Positions 1-8,403 of a stretch of 50,263 bases of DNA are shown here, in pieces (position 1 is the stretch's first letter; each line of letters starts with the position of its first letter). Below the pieces are notes generated by a model. The model did not search any database. It worked only from the letters and a program-made list of their open reading frames with translations, and had not been told where the DNA came from. A program made the translations under genes and the position numbers. The DNA is from a virus, in the IMG/VR virus record IMGVR_UViG_3300022594_000008, positions 1-50,263 of that record; one strand, 5' to 3'.

Positions 1-48
1 AAGACAGCTAGAAATACTAATGATTTAGGCGATAATGTCTATAGTTAA
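1..48 (+). CDS. C-terminal end of an upstream protein (possibly tail tube gp19)
   Basis: Frame 1 is open from the first base for 15 codons and stops at TAA 46-48; the last residues are DLGDNVYS. Nothing in this short tail identifies the family. In T4-type phages the gene directly before the portal is usually tail tube gp19, so that identity is positional inference only. Confidence 0.5.
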   Translation, partial: KTARNTNDLGDNVYS

Positions 49-62
49 GGATCCAAAATAAT

Positions 63-1814
63 ATGAGTTGGAAGAAATTTTTTACACCAGTACCGGCTTC
101 AGGCACAAGTCGTAGTGCCGTAGGTAGTGGTCTTACCAGTGCAGGTATGGGTCCAGCTAAAACCAACTATAGCAGTTACTTACCCGATGTATATTCAGGC
201 AGTCCAAACCGTATTGAACGTTATAATCAATACGAAACAATGGATGCTGACCCAGAAGTTAATGCGGCATTAGACATTTTAGCAGAGTTTACTACACAAA
301 AAGAAAAAAACGGACACAGTGCCTTTACAATTGACTGGCGCAGTAAAGCTACTAACTCGGAAATCAAAATCCTTGGTGAATATTTGAATCAATGGAGTAA
401 ACTACAACAGTTTGACGTTCGTATTTTCCGTATCTTACGTAATACATTCAAGTATGGCGATGCATTTTTTATTCGTGATCCAGAAAATCAAAAGTGGACT
501 TATATTGATCCTAACAAGATTGTTAAGATTATTGCTAACGAAAGCGAAGGTAAGAAACCTGAACAGTATGTTATTCGTGATTTAAATCCTAACTTTATGA
601 ATCTAGTGACTACACAGATTAGTCCTAACAATCAAAGTTCTAATAGAGGCGGAGCAAGTACACCTTATTCAGGTGGAGGCGGCGTTGCGGCTCGCGGACA
701 AGCTAACGTTGCTATCAGTTCTGCTGGTAGTCGCTTTGATAAAAAAGACGGTGAGTATGCTATTGACGCAGAACACGTTATTCATTTGTCATTAAGCGAA
801 GGTTTAGATAACAATTACCCATTTGGTAACAGCTTATTAGAAAATATCTTTAAAGTTTACAAACAAAAAGAACTACTAGAAGATGCTATCCTTATCTATC
901 GTATACAACGTGCTCCTGAAAGACGTATATTTCATATCGATGTAGGTAATATGCCAAGTCATTTGGCTATGGCGTTTGTGGAAAGAGTCAAAGACCAGAT
1001 CCACCAACGTAGAATTCCTAGCCAAAATGGTGGCGGGCAAAACGTTATTGATAGCGCATACAATCCTTTAAGCATTAACGAAGATTATTTCTTCCCTAAG
1101 AGTGCTGACGGACGTGGATCTGACGTTACTACATTACCAGGCGGTACTAACCTAGGCGAAATTGATGACTTAAAGTACTTTACTAACAAGTTATTCCGTG
1201 GTTTACGTATTCCAAGTAGCTATTTGCCAACAGGTGCAGACGATTCTAACTCAAGTTATAACGATGGTCGTGTTGGTACAGCCTATATTCAAGAGCTACG
1301 CTTTAACAAATACTGCGAACGCTTACAAAATTTAGTATCAAGAGTGTTTGATGAAGAGTTTAAACGTTACATTTATACTCGCGGCGTCAACGTAGATGCT
1401 ACATTATTTGATTTAAAGTTTAATCCGCCATTGAACTTTGCTAGTTCACGTCAAGCAGGACTCGATGCAGAACGTATTAGTTCATTTACAACAGTGGCCG
1501 CACTTCCTTATGTAAGTCATCGTTTTGCATTGAAACGTTTCTTAGGTCTAAGCGACGACGAGATGGCAGAAAACGAACGTCTATGGGCTGAAGAACAAGG
1601 CCAAGGCAAGCCTACACATACTGATAGTGCTGGCGAATTACGTAGCGCAGGCCTATCTGCTGGTGGTATTGCTAACGATACTAACGATGAAGGTGATTTA
1701 TCATCTCCAGACGGTATGGAAGGGCAAGAACAACCAGGAATGGAGTCCAATCCAGGTGCGGGGTTAGGCGGCGCGGCCGCACAAGCACCTACAACTCCAC
1801 CGCCAGTCGCATAA
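63..1814 (+). CDS. gp20: Portal vertex protein gp20 (T4 type)
   Basis: This is the T4-type portal, a dodecameric ring at one capsid vertex through which DNA is packaged and to which neck and tail attach; it also initiates prohead assembly. At 583 aa it is slightly longer than T4 gp20 (about 520 aa) and close to cyanophage portals. Visible family signatures are ETMDADPEVNAALD near residue 60, a run including LGEIDDLKYF and RIPSSYLPTG around residues 360-395, and FNPPLNFA near 460. A Gly/Ser-rich loop lies around residues 190-220, and the C-terminal ~60 residues are Gly/Pro/Ala-rich low complexity. The start is preceded by an AGG about 12 nt upstream. Identity is supported by the following gp67-21-22-23 order. 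Confidence 0.93.
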   Translation: MSWKKFFTPVPASGTSRSAVGSGLTSAGMGPAKTNYSSYLPDVYSGSPNRIERYNQYETMDADPEVNAALDILAEFTTQKEKNGHSAFTIDWRSKATNSEIKILGEYLNQWSKLQQFDVRIFRILRNTFKYGDAFFIRDPENQKWTYIDPNKIVKIIANESEGKKPEQYVIRDLNPNFMNLVTTQISPNNQSSNRGGASTPYSGGGGVAARGQANVAISSAGSRFDKKDGEYAIDAEHVIHLSLSEGLDNNYPFGNSLLENIFKVYKQKELLEDAILIYRIQRAPERRIFHIDVGNMPSHLAMAFVERVKDQIHQRRIPSQNGGGQNVIDSAYNPLSINEDYFFPKSADGRGSDVTTLPGGTNLGEIDDLKYFTNKLFRGLRIPSSYLPTGADDSNSSYNDGRVGTAYIQELRFNKYCERLQNLVSRVFDEEFKRYIYTRGVNVDATLFDLKFNPPLNFASSRQAGLDAERISSFTTVAALPYVSHRFALKRFLGLSDDEMAENERLWAEEQGQGKPTHTDSAGELRSAGLSAGGIANDTNDEGDLSSPDGMEGQEQPGMESNPGAGLGGAAAQAPTTPPPVA

Positions 1815-1817
1815 ATA
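1810..1817 (+). promoter_or_regulatory. Possible late promoter box CATAAATA
   Basis: CATAAATA matches the T4 late consensus TATAAATA except at the first base. It overlaps the end of the portal gene (the stop codon is inside it) and sits 4 nt before the ATG of the next small gene, which has no visible Shine-Dalgarno. It may be chance, because the bases are constrained by the portal C-terminus. Confidence 0.35.
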
Positions 1818-1821
1818 TAAT

Positions 1822-2064
1822 ATGATTCTTAGAGAACTATTTTACATTGATGCACAAACTCAACATGTTGCCAACGACATGCGTTACAACGCGGCTCGTG
1901 ATGGCAGTGAGATGCATCGCAAAGATACTCGTAAGACAAGATTAACCTTACAACAGATTAATGAATTGCGTAAAGCAAGTGAAGCACACATATTAGAGCA
2001 GGAAACAGAGCTGGATTTTATTCACAGCATGTATGCAAAACCGCCTGAACCTGCTCCAGCATAA
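1822..2064 (+). CDS. Small conserved prohead-region protein, unknown function
   Basis: An 80-aa basic, helical-looking protein with a run of charged residues (HRKDTRKTRLTLQQINELRK, residues 31-50) and a Pro-rich end (PPEPAPA). It lies between the portal and the gp67-like gene, where T4-like phages carry small head-core ORFs. I know of similar small ORFs after the portal in marine T4-like phages but cannot assign a function. There is no clear ribosome-binding site, only an AT-rich stretch containing a TAAATA box. Translation may depend on coupling with the portal stop 7 nt upstream, or on a very short leader. A strong terminator follows immediately. Confidence 0.7.
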   Translation: MILRELFYIDAQTQHVANDMRYNAARDGSEMHRKDTRKTRLTLQQINELRKASEAHILEQETELDFIHSMYAKPPEPAPA

Positions 2065-2065
2065 A

Positions 2066-2092
2066 AAAAATAGGTCAAAACGGCCTATTTTT
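2066..2092 (+). terminator. Rho-independent terminator after the portal unit
   Basis: An 11-bp inverted repeat (AAAAATAGGTC / GGCCTATTTTT, one G-T wobble) encloses the loop AAAAC and ends in a T run. It begins two bases after the stop codon of the 80-aa gene and separates it from the gp67-gp23 unit. Confidence 0.85.
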
Positions 2093-2123
2093 GCTATATA
2101 TCTGCACTATTTTTCACAGATAG

Positions 2124-2131
2124 TGTAAATA
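2124..2131 (+). promoter_or_regulatory. Late promoter box TGTAAATA for the head-core operon
   Basis: TGTAAATA resembles T4 late TATAAATA and is followed by TCTT, as in the exact box at 42351. By T4 spacing the transcript would start near 2137, giving a ~32-nt leader with a strong AGGAGA before the ATG at 2169. A hairpin (about 2103-2127, CACTAT/ATAGTG core) partly overlaps it. Confidence 0.6.
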
Positions 2132-2168
2132 TCTTACAGCCTTGTAATTACATTCACAGGAGATAAAC

Positions 2169-3218
2169 ATGACTGACCGTTCAAAATTTGAAGCCATGCT
2201 TGAGGCATTGATCAATGAAGATCAAGAAACAGCAAAAGAATTATTCCATAGCATCGTAGTAGCGAAGTCTCGCGAAATCTACGAAGAGCTATTAGAAAGC
2301 GACTTTGGAGCACCTAAGGAAGAAGAAGAAGGTGCTGACGATTCAGAAGATGATGGCGCAGAAGGCGGCGAAGAAGGTGATATCGGTGGCGACGCTACTG
2401 ATGACTTTACTAGCGACGTTGAAAGCGATGCTGAAGATGAAGGCGAAAGCGAAGATTCAGGTGAAGACGAAGATGTAGAAGATCGTGTTCAAGACCTAGA
2501 AGACGCTTTAGAAGATCTAAAAGCAGAATTTGAACAGCTACTAGCTGGTGAAAAACACGAAGAAGAAACAGGCGGCGCTGGTGATCACGGCGGTGCATTA
2601 GATGACATGGAACCAGGAATGGGCGATGACGAAATGTCAGGCGAAGAAAACCCATTTGGTGGCGAAGAAGGTCCAGAAGAAGAACAAGACGAGTCAATGG
2701 GTGGCGAGAAAGTTATTCACCACGTACACCATGACGGTTCTGCCGCAATGGAATCATTAGACGCAGACGAACAACTAATTCGCGAATACGTAGAAAAAGT
2801 TGGCATGGATTGGGACTCAGCATCATACGGCGAAGGTAAGCCAGTAGGTGCTCAAGCTGGTTCAGTAACTGGTTCAGTTAATACATCAAGCCTAAAGTTC
2901 AACAAGAATGACATGGGCGGTACAGCTTCTAACATCGCTCAAGGCGGTTCAGAAAGCACAGTATACGCTAACAAAGGTAACTTGTCAGGCAATGCAGTAC
3001 AAAAAGGTAATGTAGTTCCTAACCCAGATGCTAAAGGTAACATCAACGTTCCAGGCGGCAAAGCTGGTAAGACAGCATTTAAAACACAAGAGCCAGGACA
3101 CGGCGCTGAAAAGAAAGGCGAGCGTCCAGGTAAGTTAGCTGGTGCTGGTACTGGTGAAGTTGGCGGACAGCGTGGTGAGCAATCAACACAAAGTACAATC
3201 CGTCCTTTGAAGAAATAA
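2169..3218 (+). CDS. gp67: gp67-like prohead core protein, extended acidic form
   Basis: The N-terminus (residues 1-50, with EAMLEALINEDQETAKELF and AKSREIYEELLESD) has the helical plan of T4 gp67, a small internal prohead core protein cleaved during maturation. As in T4, a very acidic segment follows (about 50-180, rich in Glu/Asp/Gly). The protein is 349 aa, far longer than T4 gp67 (about 80 aa). The extra half carries a His cluster (HHVHH near 181) and Gly/Asn/Ser/Lys-rich sequence to the end. A strong AGGAGA ribosome-binding site precedes ATG. It probably acts inside the prohead with gp21 and gp22. The extension may be an encapsidated internal peptide, which is inference. Confidence 0.75.
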   Translation: MTDRSKFEAMLEALINEDQETAKELFHSIVVAKSREIYEELLESDFGAPKEEEEGADDSEDDGAEGGEEGDIGGDATDDFTSDVESDAEDEGESEDSGEDEDVEDRVQDLEDALEDLKAEFEQLLAGEKHEEETGGAGDHGGALDDMEPGMGDDEMSGEENPFGGEEGPEEEQDESMGGEKVIHHVHHDGSAAMESLDADEQLIREYVEKVGMDWDSASYGEGKPVGAQAGSVTGSVNTSSLKFNKNDMGGTASNIAQGGSESTVYANKGNLSGNAVQKGNVVPNPDAKGNINVPGGKAGKTAFKTQEPGHGAEKKGERPGKLAGAGTGEVGGQRGEQSTQSTIRPLKK

Positions 3219-3237
3219 AAAGAGACTAAACTAAAAT

Positions 3238-3867
3238 ATGTCTTTATACCTCCGAGAGAATCTCAGTTTCAACGAAGCAAAAATGGTCGTTGAGTCTGAT
3301 GACAAAGATGGTAAGTCGTTGTACATGTCGGGTATCTGCATTCAAGGCGGTATCCGAAATGCAAATCAACGAGTATATCCTGTGAGCGAAATTGGCAAGG
3401 CTGTCAACACCCTTAACGATCAGATTCAAAACGGCTACAGCGTTCTCGGAGAAGTGGATCATCCAGATGATCTAAAAATTAACCTGGACCGTGTGTCCCA
3501 CATGATAACAAATATGTGGATGGACGGTCCAAATGGTTACGGCAAACTTAAAATTTTGCCAACCCCTATGGGACAACTAATCCGCACTATGCTGGAAAGC
3601 GGAGTAAAATTAGGTGTTTCAAGTCGCGGATCCGGAAACGTCAAGAATGACGGCTCCGGTGAAGTATCAGATTTTGAGATTATCACAGTAGATATGGTAG
3701 CTCAACCTAGTGCTCCAGGAGCATACCCGACACCAATTTATGAACACCTTATGAATAATAAGGGAGGATTAAGTGCCTTACGCATAGCGCAAGAGGTGAA
3801 AGGTGATCCTATGGCACAGAAATATCTCAAAGAGAGCTTATTAGGTATAATAAGCAAACTCCAATAA
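3238..3867 (+). CDS. gp21: Prohead core protease gp21
   Basis: This 209-aa protein matches T4 gp21 (about 212 aa), the serine protease (peptidase family S77/U9) that digests the scaffold and trims gp23 during head maturation. Candidate catalytic residues are His75 in GEVDHPDD and Ser128 or Ser129 in GVKLGVSSRGSG. The downstream FEIITVDMVAQPSAPGA block is typical of the family. It lies between the gp67-like gene and the scaffold, as expected. The ribosome-binding site is weak (AGAGAC about 12 nt upstream), which fits modest expression relative to scaffold and capsid. Confidence 0.93.
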   Translation: MSLYLRENLSFNEAKMVVESDDKDGKSLYMSGICIQGGIRNANQRVYPVSEIGKAVNTLNDQIQNGYSVLGEVDHPDDLKINLDRVSHMITNMWMDGPNGYGKLKILPTPMGQLIRTMLESGVKLGVSSRGSGNVKNDGSGEVSDFEIITVDMVAQPSAPGAYPTPIYEHLMNNKGGLSALRIAQEVKGDPMAQKYLKESLLGIISKLQ

Positions 3868-3879
3868 AAGGAGAATCAC

Positions 3880-4983
3880 ATGTTGGATGCATTAAAACAG
3901 CTATTTGAAAATAATGTGATTTCTGAAGAGATCCAAGCTTCACTTGAGTCAGCTTTCGAAGCTCGCCTAAGCGAGAGTCGTGAAGCAATGACACAACAAC
4001 TACGCGAAGAATTCGCACAAAAATACGAACATGACAAAGGTGTTATGATCGAAGCCGTCGACAAGATGATTTCAGATCAACTAGCACAAGAAATCGTGGA
4101 ATTTGCTGAAGATCGTGCGCAATTGGCTGAGATGAAAGTTAAAGCCGCTAAGAAAATGAAGAAAGATGCTGAGACAATGAAGGAATTCGTTACTCGTCAA
4201 CTAGCTTCTGAAGTATTAGAATTGCATGAAGACCAAAAACAAATGGCCAGCAAGTTCGGTATGTTAGAGTCTTTCGTAGTAGAAGCATTGGCTCAAGAAA
4301 TTACAGAGTTTTACAAAGATAAGCAAGACCTTGCTGAAACCAAGGTACGTTTAGTCCGTGAAGGAAAAGAACAACTTGCAAAAGTAAAAGAACAATTTGT
4401 ACAACGTGCGGCAACAATGGTTGATCAAGTGGTTACAGAGGGACTACGTTCCGAAATGACTAGCTTGAAAGAAGACATTGAAGCGGCTCGTCGTTCAGAC
4501 TTTGGTCGTAAGTTATTCGAGGCTTTTGCCGCAGAATATCAGACCAGTTACTTAAACGAAAAATCAGAAACTGCAAAATTGCTCAAAGTCATAGACTTGA
4601 AGACAGCTGAACTTACAGAAGCGCAAGCCCATGTATTGTTGGCCAAAAAAGTAATAGAAAGCAAGAAAGCAGAAGCACAACGCTTACAAGAAAGCATTGA
4701 GCGTCAAAAAGTCATGAATGAGTTGTTAGCTCCTCTAAACAAGGAACAACAAAACATTATGAGTGAATTGATGGAGACAGTGAAAACATCAAGACTTGTA
4801 GAAAGTTTTGACAAGTATCTACCAGCCGTAGTTGCTGGCAAAGCTCCTCAAAAACAACAACAAAAACAGGCACTAGTAGAGGCTAAAGAAGTTACAGGGA
4901 ACAAGGTTTCCAACACCACACGTAGCAGTGAAAACGATAACAATATCATCGATATACGTCGTTTAGCTGGACTAAAAATTTAA
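3880..4983 (+). CDS. gp22: Prohead scaffold core protein gp22
   Basis: A 367-aa, almost entirely helical, Glu/Lys/Gln/Ala-rich protein with long predicted coiled coil (about residues 10-310), as expected for the T4 gp22 scaffold that fills the prohead and is degraded by gp21. The C-terminus (IIDIRRLAGLKI) resembles the conserved shell-interacting tail of gp22 homologues. Many (L/I)xE tripeptides could serve as protease sites. It has a strong AAGGAGA ribosome-binding site and lies 11 nt before gp23. Confidence 0.92.
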   Translation: MLDALKQLFENNVISEEIQASLESAFEARLSESREAMTQQLREEFAQKYEHDKGVMIEAVDKMISDQLAQEIVEFAEDRAQLAEMKVKAAKKMKKDAETMKEFVTRQLASEVLELHEDQKQMASKFGMLESFVVEALAQEITEFYKDKQDLAETKVRLVREGKEQLAKVKEQFVQRAATMVDQVVTEGLRSEMTSLKEDIEAARRSDFGRKLFEAFAAEYQTSYLNEKSETAKLLKVIDLKTAELTEAQAHVLLAKKVIESKKAEAQRLQESIERQKVMNELLAPLNKEQQNIMSELMETVKTSRLVESFDKYLPAVVAGKAPQKQQQKQALVEAKEVTGNKVSNTTRSSENDNNIIDIRRLAGLKI

Positions 4984-4994
4984 GGAGAATTTAA

Positions 4995-6170
4995 ATGTCA
5001 GAACTACTAAACGGACGTTGGGCAGAGACTAAAGAAGCACTTTTAGAGGGTCTACAAGGCACTAAAAGATCAGTTATGGGCGTTACACTTGAAAATACTC
5101 GCAAGTATTTGATGGAAAGTCCAACTGCTGGTGCTACTTCTGCCGGCAACGTCGCAACATTAAATCGCGTGATTCTTCCAGTAATCCGTCGCGTTATGCC
5201 AACCGTTATTGCTAACGAGTTGTTAGGCGTACAACCAATGACTGGTCCAGTTGGTCAGATCCACACACTACGTGTTCGTTATGCGGACTCTTCAAGTGGT
5301 GCTTCAGTAACAGCTGGTGAAGAGGCATTAAGCCCATTCAAGATTGCCGCTAGCTATTCAGGTAATGCTAATGATTCAGCCGCTAAGGCCGCTTCAACAG
5401 CTACCCTAGAAGGCCAAGCTGGTAACAGAATGAGCATTCAAATCTTGAAACAAACAGTTGAAGCTAAGACTCGTAAGCTATCAGCTCGTTGGACATTTGA
5501 AGCCGCTCAAGACGCACAAGCCCAACAAGGTATTGACGTTGAAGCTGAAATCATGGCCGCTTTGGCTCAAGAAATCACTGCTGAAATCGACCAAGAAATC
5601 TTGGCAAGTCTATTGACTCTAGCTGGTACTCCAACTGAGACTTATGACCAAGCCGCTGTTTCTGGTACAGCTACATTCGTTGGTGACGAACATGCCGCAT
5701 TGGCAATTCAAATCAACCGTGTAAGTAACTTAATTGCTCAACGTACACGTCGTGGCGCAGGTAACTGGGCTGTTGTAAGTCCATTTGCTTTGACCATTCT
5801 ACAATCTGCAACTACTAGCGCATTTGCTCGTACAACAGAAGGTACATTCGAAGCTCCAACAAACACTAAGTTCGTTGGTACATTGAATAACGCAATGAAA
5901 GTGTATGTTAACACATACGCACAAGATAACACAAGTATCCTTATCGGTTACAAAGGTGCTAGCGAAAGCGATGCGGCCGCATTCTATTGCCCATACATCC
6001 CATTGATGTCAAGCGGTGTTGTGTTGGATCCAAGCACATTTGAACCAGTAGTAAGCTTCATGACTCGTTATGGTTATGTAGAGTTGAGCAACACTGCTTC
6101 TTCTCTAGGTAACGCGGCTGACTATCTAGGTACAGTTGGTATCACTAACGGTAACGTTAAATTTAGTTAA
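4995..6170 (+). CDS. gp23: Major capsid protein gp23, short form
   Basis: The HK97-fold T4-type major capsid protein. The segment RRVMPTVIANELLGVQPMTG (residues ~60-80) aligns with the T4 gp23 region around GVQPMNSPTGQ, and YGYVELSNTAS near the end is also typical. At 391 aa it is much shorter than T4 gp23 (521 aa) and usual cyanophage versions, so surface insertions are probably reduced. A maturation cleavage site is visible as LME at 39-41, just before the segment that aligns with the mature T4 N-terminus. It has a strong AAGGAGA ribosome-binding site, and a UUCG-loop terminator follows. Confidence 0.95.
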   Translation: MSELLNGRWAETKEALLEGLQGTKRSVMGVTLENTRKYLMESPTAGATSAGNVATLNRVILPVIRRVMPTVIANELLGVQPMTGPVGQIHTLRVRYADSSSGASVTAGEEALSPFKIAASYSGNANDSAAKAASTATLEGQAGNRMSIQILKQTVEAKTRKLSARWTFEAAQDAQAQQGIDVEAEIMAALAQEITAEIDQEILASLLTLAGTPTETYDQAAVSGTATFVGDEHAALAIQINRVSNLIAQRTRRGAGNWAVVSPFALTILQSATTSAFARTTEGTFEAPTNTKFVGTLNNAMKVYVNTYAQDNTSILIGYKGASESDAAAFYCPYIPLMSSGVVLDPSTFEPVVSFMTRYGYVELSNTASSLGNAADYLGTVGITNGNVKFS

Positions 6171-6198
6171 TCTAAATTTTTACATTATTGTAAAGACT

Positions 6199-6221
6199 AA
6201 GGGCTCTTCGGAGCCCTTTTT
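6199..6221 (+). terminator. Rho-independent terminator after gp23 (UUCG loop)
   Basis: The stem AAGGGCTC / GAGCCCTT with an exact TTCG tetraloop is followed by a T run. It starts about 28 bases after the gp23 stop and closes the head operon. Confidence 0.92.
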
Positions 6222-6229
6222 CATTTGTA

Positions 6230-6237
6230 GCTAAATA
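6230..6237 (+). promoter_or_regulatory. Late promoter box GCTAAATA
   Basis: GCTAAATA lies 9 nt after the terminator and about 90 nt before the next gene. It keeps TAAATA of the T4 late consensus. The predicted start is near 6243. Confidence 0.6.
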
Positions 6238-6326
6238 CATAGTACGACTCACATGGGGTGAGTTTTATGCAGAAATCCAACTGCGTACGGCCTAGAACGC
6301 CGTTTTTCTACTAAGGAGAAAACAAA
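6238..6326 (+). promoter_or_regulatory. Structured 5' leader with possible attenuator and 15-codon leader ORF
   Basis: The leader holds a hairpin (ACTCAC 6247-6252 / GTGAGT 6258-6263, then T4). It also holds a pair of mutually exclusive helices: GTACG 6242-6246 with CGTAC 6284-6288, or ACGGC 6087-equivalent at 6287-6291 with GCCGT 6299-6303 followed by a T run. The second resembles a weak intrinsic terminator. A short reading frame 6267-6314 (15 codons, preceded by GGTGAG) ends at a TAA overlapping the AAGGAG of the next gene. The structures are seen directly; a regulatory role is inference. Confidence 0.4.
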
Positions 6327-7331
6327 ATGGGACGTCCTTTAAATAAAAAGTACTTTGGTAATCGTAACATCGGTTCAACAAGTACAACAGCAGACAATGG
6401 TATCGGTGGTGAAGGCCTAGCAAGTGTATCAAATGGTACAGTTGGTGCTATCCAGATCACCAATACATACAAAACATTTCCAGCATTAAACGTTGCGGCA
6501 CCAACAATTCCAGGTGGCGTTACAGCAACTACACAAGTTATTTGGGAAGTTGCTACAGTTAGTTTAGCAGGCGGTACAGGTTATACTGCTGGTACAATTA
6601 CTAGCATCACTGGTCTAGATGGTTATGCTAACACTACAACACGCTTTACAGTAACACAGTCAGGCGGTGTTCCATCATTCAACGCATTTACCAATCGCGG
6701 TGAATATACAAATATTGACGGTACTGGTATTAGTACTTGGGCAGTTGTTGGTCCAAGCGGTACAGGCGCACAAGCAACAGTTACTTTCCGTATTAAACAA
6801 ATTAATGTTACAGAACAAGGTTCTGGTTACGTTACAGCTCCAAGTTTATCATGGAGTCAAGTAAATGGTGGAACAATGCCAAGCGCACAAACTCCAACAT
6901 TAACAGTTGACACAGGTTCAGTTGGATCATCAACCAACGAAGAAAATGCTATTCTTGGTTATGCTTATATCGGCGGTGGATTACGTCTAGTTGACATCGT
7001 TCGTCAAGTTTCTACTAAGCGTTACAAAGTTCGTTACAACGGAACTAACTACATTGCTCGCATTCGTTATGACGCTATTGCTGACGGTACAGCTGGTTAC
7101 ACAGCCTCTCAAGGTGTTGAGTTAAACATGATTGCTATTGACGCATCAAACGGTACATATCTAGTTCGTAAGTTATACAACCGTACTTGTACTCTAGCTC
7201 CAAAAGCAATTAACAACAGCACAATAGGTATTACAAACAATACTGCTGGTACTGTGTTTAGTGCTAACAAGCAATATAAGTGGACATTTGGTTCAGCAAC
7301 ATCTGACACAGTTCAGATCCAAAACGCTTAA
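6327..7331 (+). CDS. Virion structural protein, unknown role
   Basis: A 334-aa Gly/Thr/Ser-rich beta protein beginning MGRPLNKKYFGNRN, a start I associate with structural proteins of marine T4-like phages. It contains two GxGY-type motifs (GGTGYTAGTITSI near 90 and GSGYVTAPSLSW near 165), the same motif type seen in the giant fibres downstream. A mixed C-terminal region (about 205-334) is Arg/Tyr-rich. A strong AAGGAGA ribosome-binding site and the position right after the capsid gene suggest an abundant particle component such as a decoration or tail protein. I cannot choose between these. Confidence 0.6.
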   Translation: MGRPLNKKYFGNRNIGSTSTTADNGIGGEGLASVSNGTVGAIQITNTYKTFPALNVAAPTIPGGVTATTQVIWEVATVSLAGGTGYTAGTITSITGLDGYANTTTRFTVTQSGGVPSFNAFTNRGEYTNIDGTGISTWAVVGPSGTGAQATVTFRIKQINVTEQGSGYVTAPSLSWSQVNGGTMPSAQTPTLTVDTGSVGSSTNEENAILGYAYIGGGLRLVDIVRQVSTKRYKVRYNGTNYIARIRYDAIADGTAGYTASQGVELNMIAIDASNGTYLVRKLYNRTCTLAPKAINNSTIGITNNTAGTVFSANKQYKWTFGSATSDTVQIQNA

Positions 7332-7337
7332 TAATTA

Positions 7338-7360
7338 ATAGGGACTTCGGTCCCTATCTT
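7338..7360 (+). terminator. UUCG-loop hairpin, weak terminator or processing site
   Basis: A perfect 8-bp stem ATAGGGAC / GTCCCTAT with a TTCG loop lies 6 nt after the stop codon. The 3' tract is only CTT, so it may be a partial terminator or a 3'-stabilising or processing hairpin between co-transcribed structural genes. Confidence 0.65.
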
Positions 7361-7371
7361 AAGGATAGATA

Positions 7372-8394
7372 ATGTCAAGAGTCGTAAAAGTAGCCAATGG
7401 TGATTACAAAGTCCAAGTGTCTAATGGAGGCACCATCACGCTCGACACTCAAGCAGGCGGGTCAGGTTACGGCAACGTAAAAGTGTTAGGTAACTTAGAT
7501 GTAATTGGTACATTAAGTTATATTGAAACAACCAATACGCAGATTTCAGACAATATCTTACAATTAAACGTAGGTCAAAGTGGTAGTGCTATCACAGGAA
7601 GTTCGGGATATACAGGACAAGCTGGTATTCAAATTTCTCGTGGTAGCTCTCAACCATCAGCAATTACTTTCAATGAGAATGTTACTCATTGGGATCAAGC
7701 AAGCAGTACAAATAAATCCGGAACATTTGAATTTAAAACAACAAATGTAGACGGTACAAATACAATATTAAGTGGTGTTTCATTACAAACAATTACTAAT
7801 GCTGGTGGCTCAACTGACATAGTATTTGATATGCAAAACACCGCTAAAGTTTTAACAATCGCTAACGGATCATCATATGCGGCTACAGTTAGTCGTTTAG
7901 GTGATATTCCAAACGTTGAATACTTACAAAACTATGTAGCAAGTAATTATACAGGTAGCGGACAAGGTACAGCTATTGTAAATATTTTACAATGGCCATT
8001 AAGTGGATCAGCGGCCGCATCCAACATGCATATCATTGCTGATACAACTACTATCAAATCTTATGCCGGAACACATTTAATTTCTACGTTGGCCGACACA
8101 GGTGTTACGTTTGGCTACGTGCAAGTAGGCGGCTACAGTACACCAAATCAAATTTCTAATACTAGCGGAAACAATTTAATTTTAACATCAACTAACAACC
8201 GTGTGGAAGTTAGCGCAGTATTAAGTTTAGACAATCAAGGTAGTGCTCCTACCTATACAAATACTGGAAATACTGTGTATTCAGTAGCAACTCCAGGACC
8301 AGGAAAGACAGGATTATTTTTTGTAAATAGTGTAAACTATAATGACGAACTGGTAGCAAAAAACAGAGCATTGTTATTGAGTATATTATTTTAA
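7372..8394 (+). CDS. Tail-fibre-like structural protein
   Basis: A 340-aa beta-rich protein. The N-terminus (MSRVVKVANGDYKVQV) and the segment GNLDVIGTLSYIETTNTQI (about 43-61) with ISDNILQLNVG match a recurring element of phage fibre and virion proteins, where nested trimeric beta structure precedes the adhesin. Cys is absent and Asn/Ser/Thr/Gly are abundant. The ribosome-binding site is AAGGATAG, and the next gene follows by 9 nt. Specific role unknown. Confidence 0.6.
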   Translation: MSRVVKVANGDYKVQVSNGGTITLDTQAGGSGYGNVKVLGNLDVIGTLSYIETTNTQISDNILQLNVGQSGSAITGSSGYTGQAGIQISRGSSQPSAITFNENVTHWDQASSTNKSGTFEFKTTNVDGTNTILSGVSLQTITNAGGSTDIVFDMQNTAKVLTIANGSSYAATVSRLGDIPNVEYLQNYVASNYTGSGQGTAIVNILQWPLSGSAAASNMHIIADTTTIKSYAGTHLISTLADTGVTFGYVQVGGYSTPNQISNTSGNNLILTSTNNRVEVSAVLSLDNQGSAPTYTNTGNTVYSVATPGPGKTGLFFVNSVNYNDELVAKNRALLLSILF

Positions 8395-8403
8395 GGAACA
8401 AAC

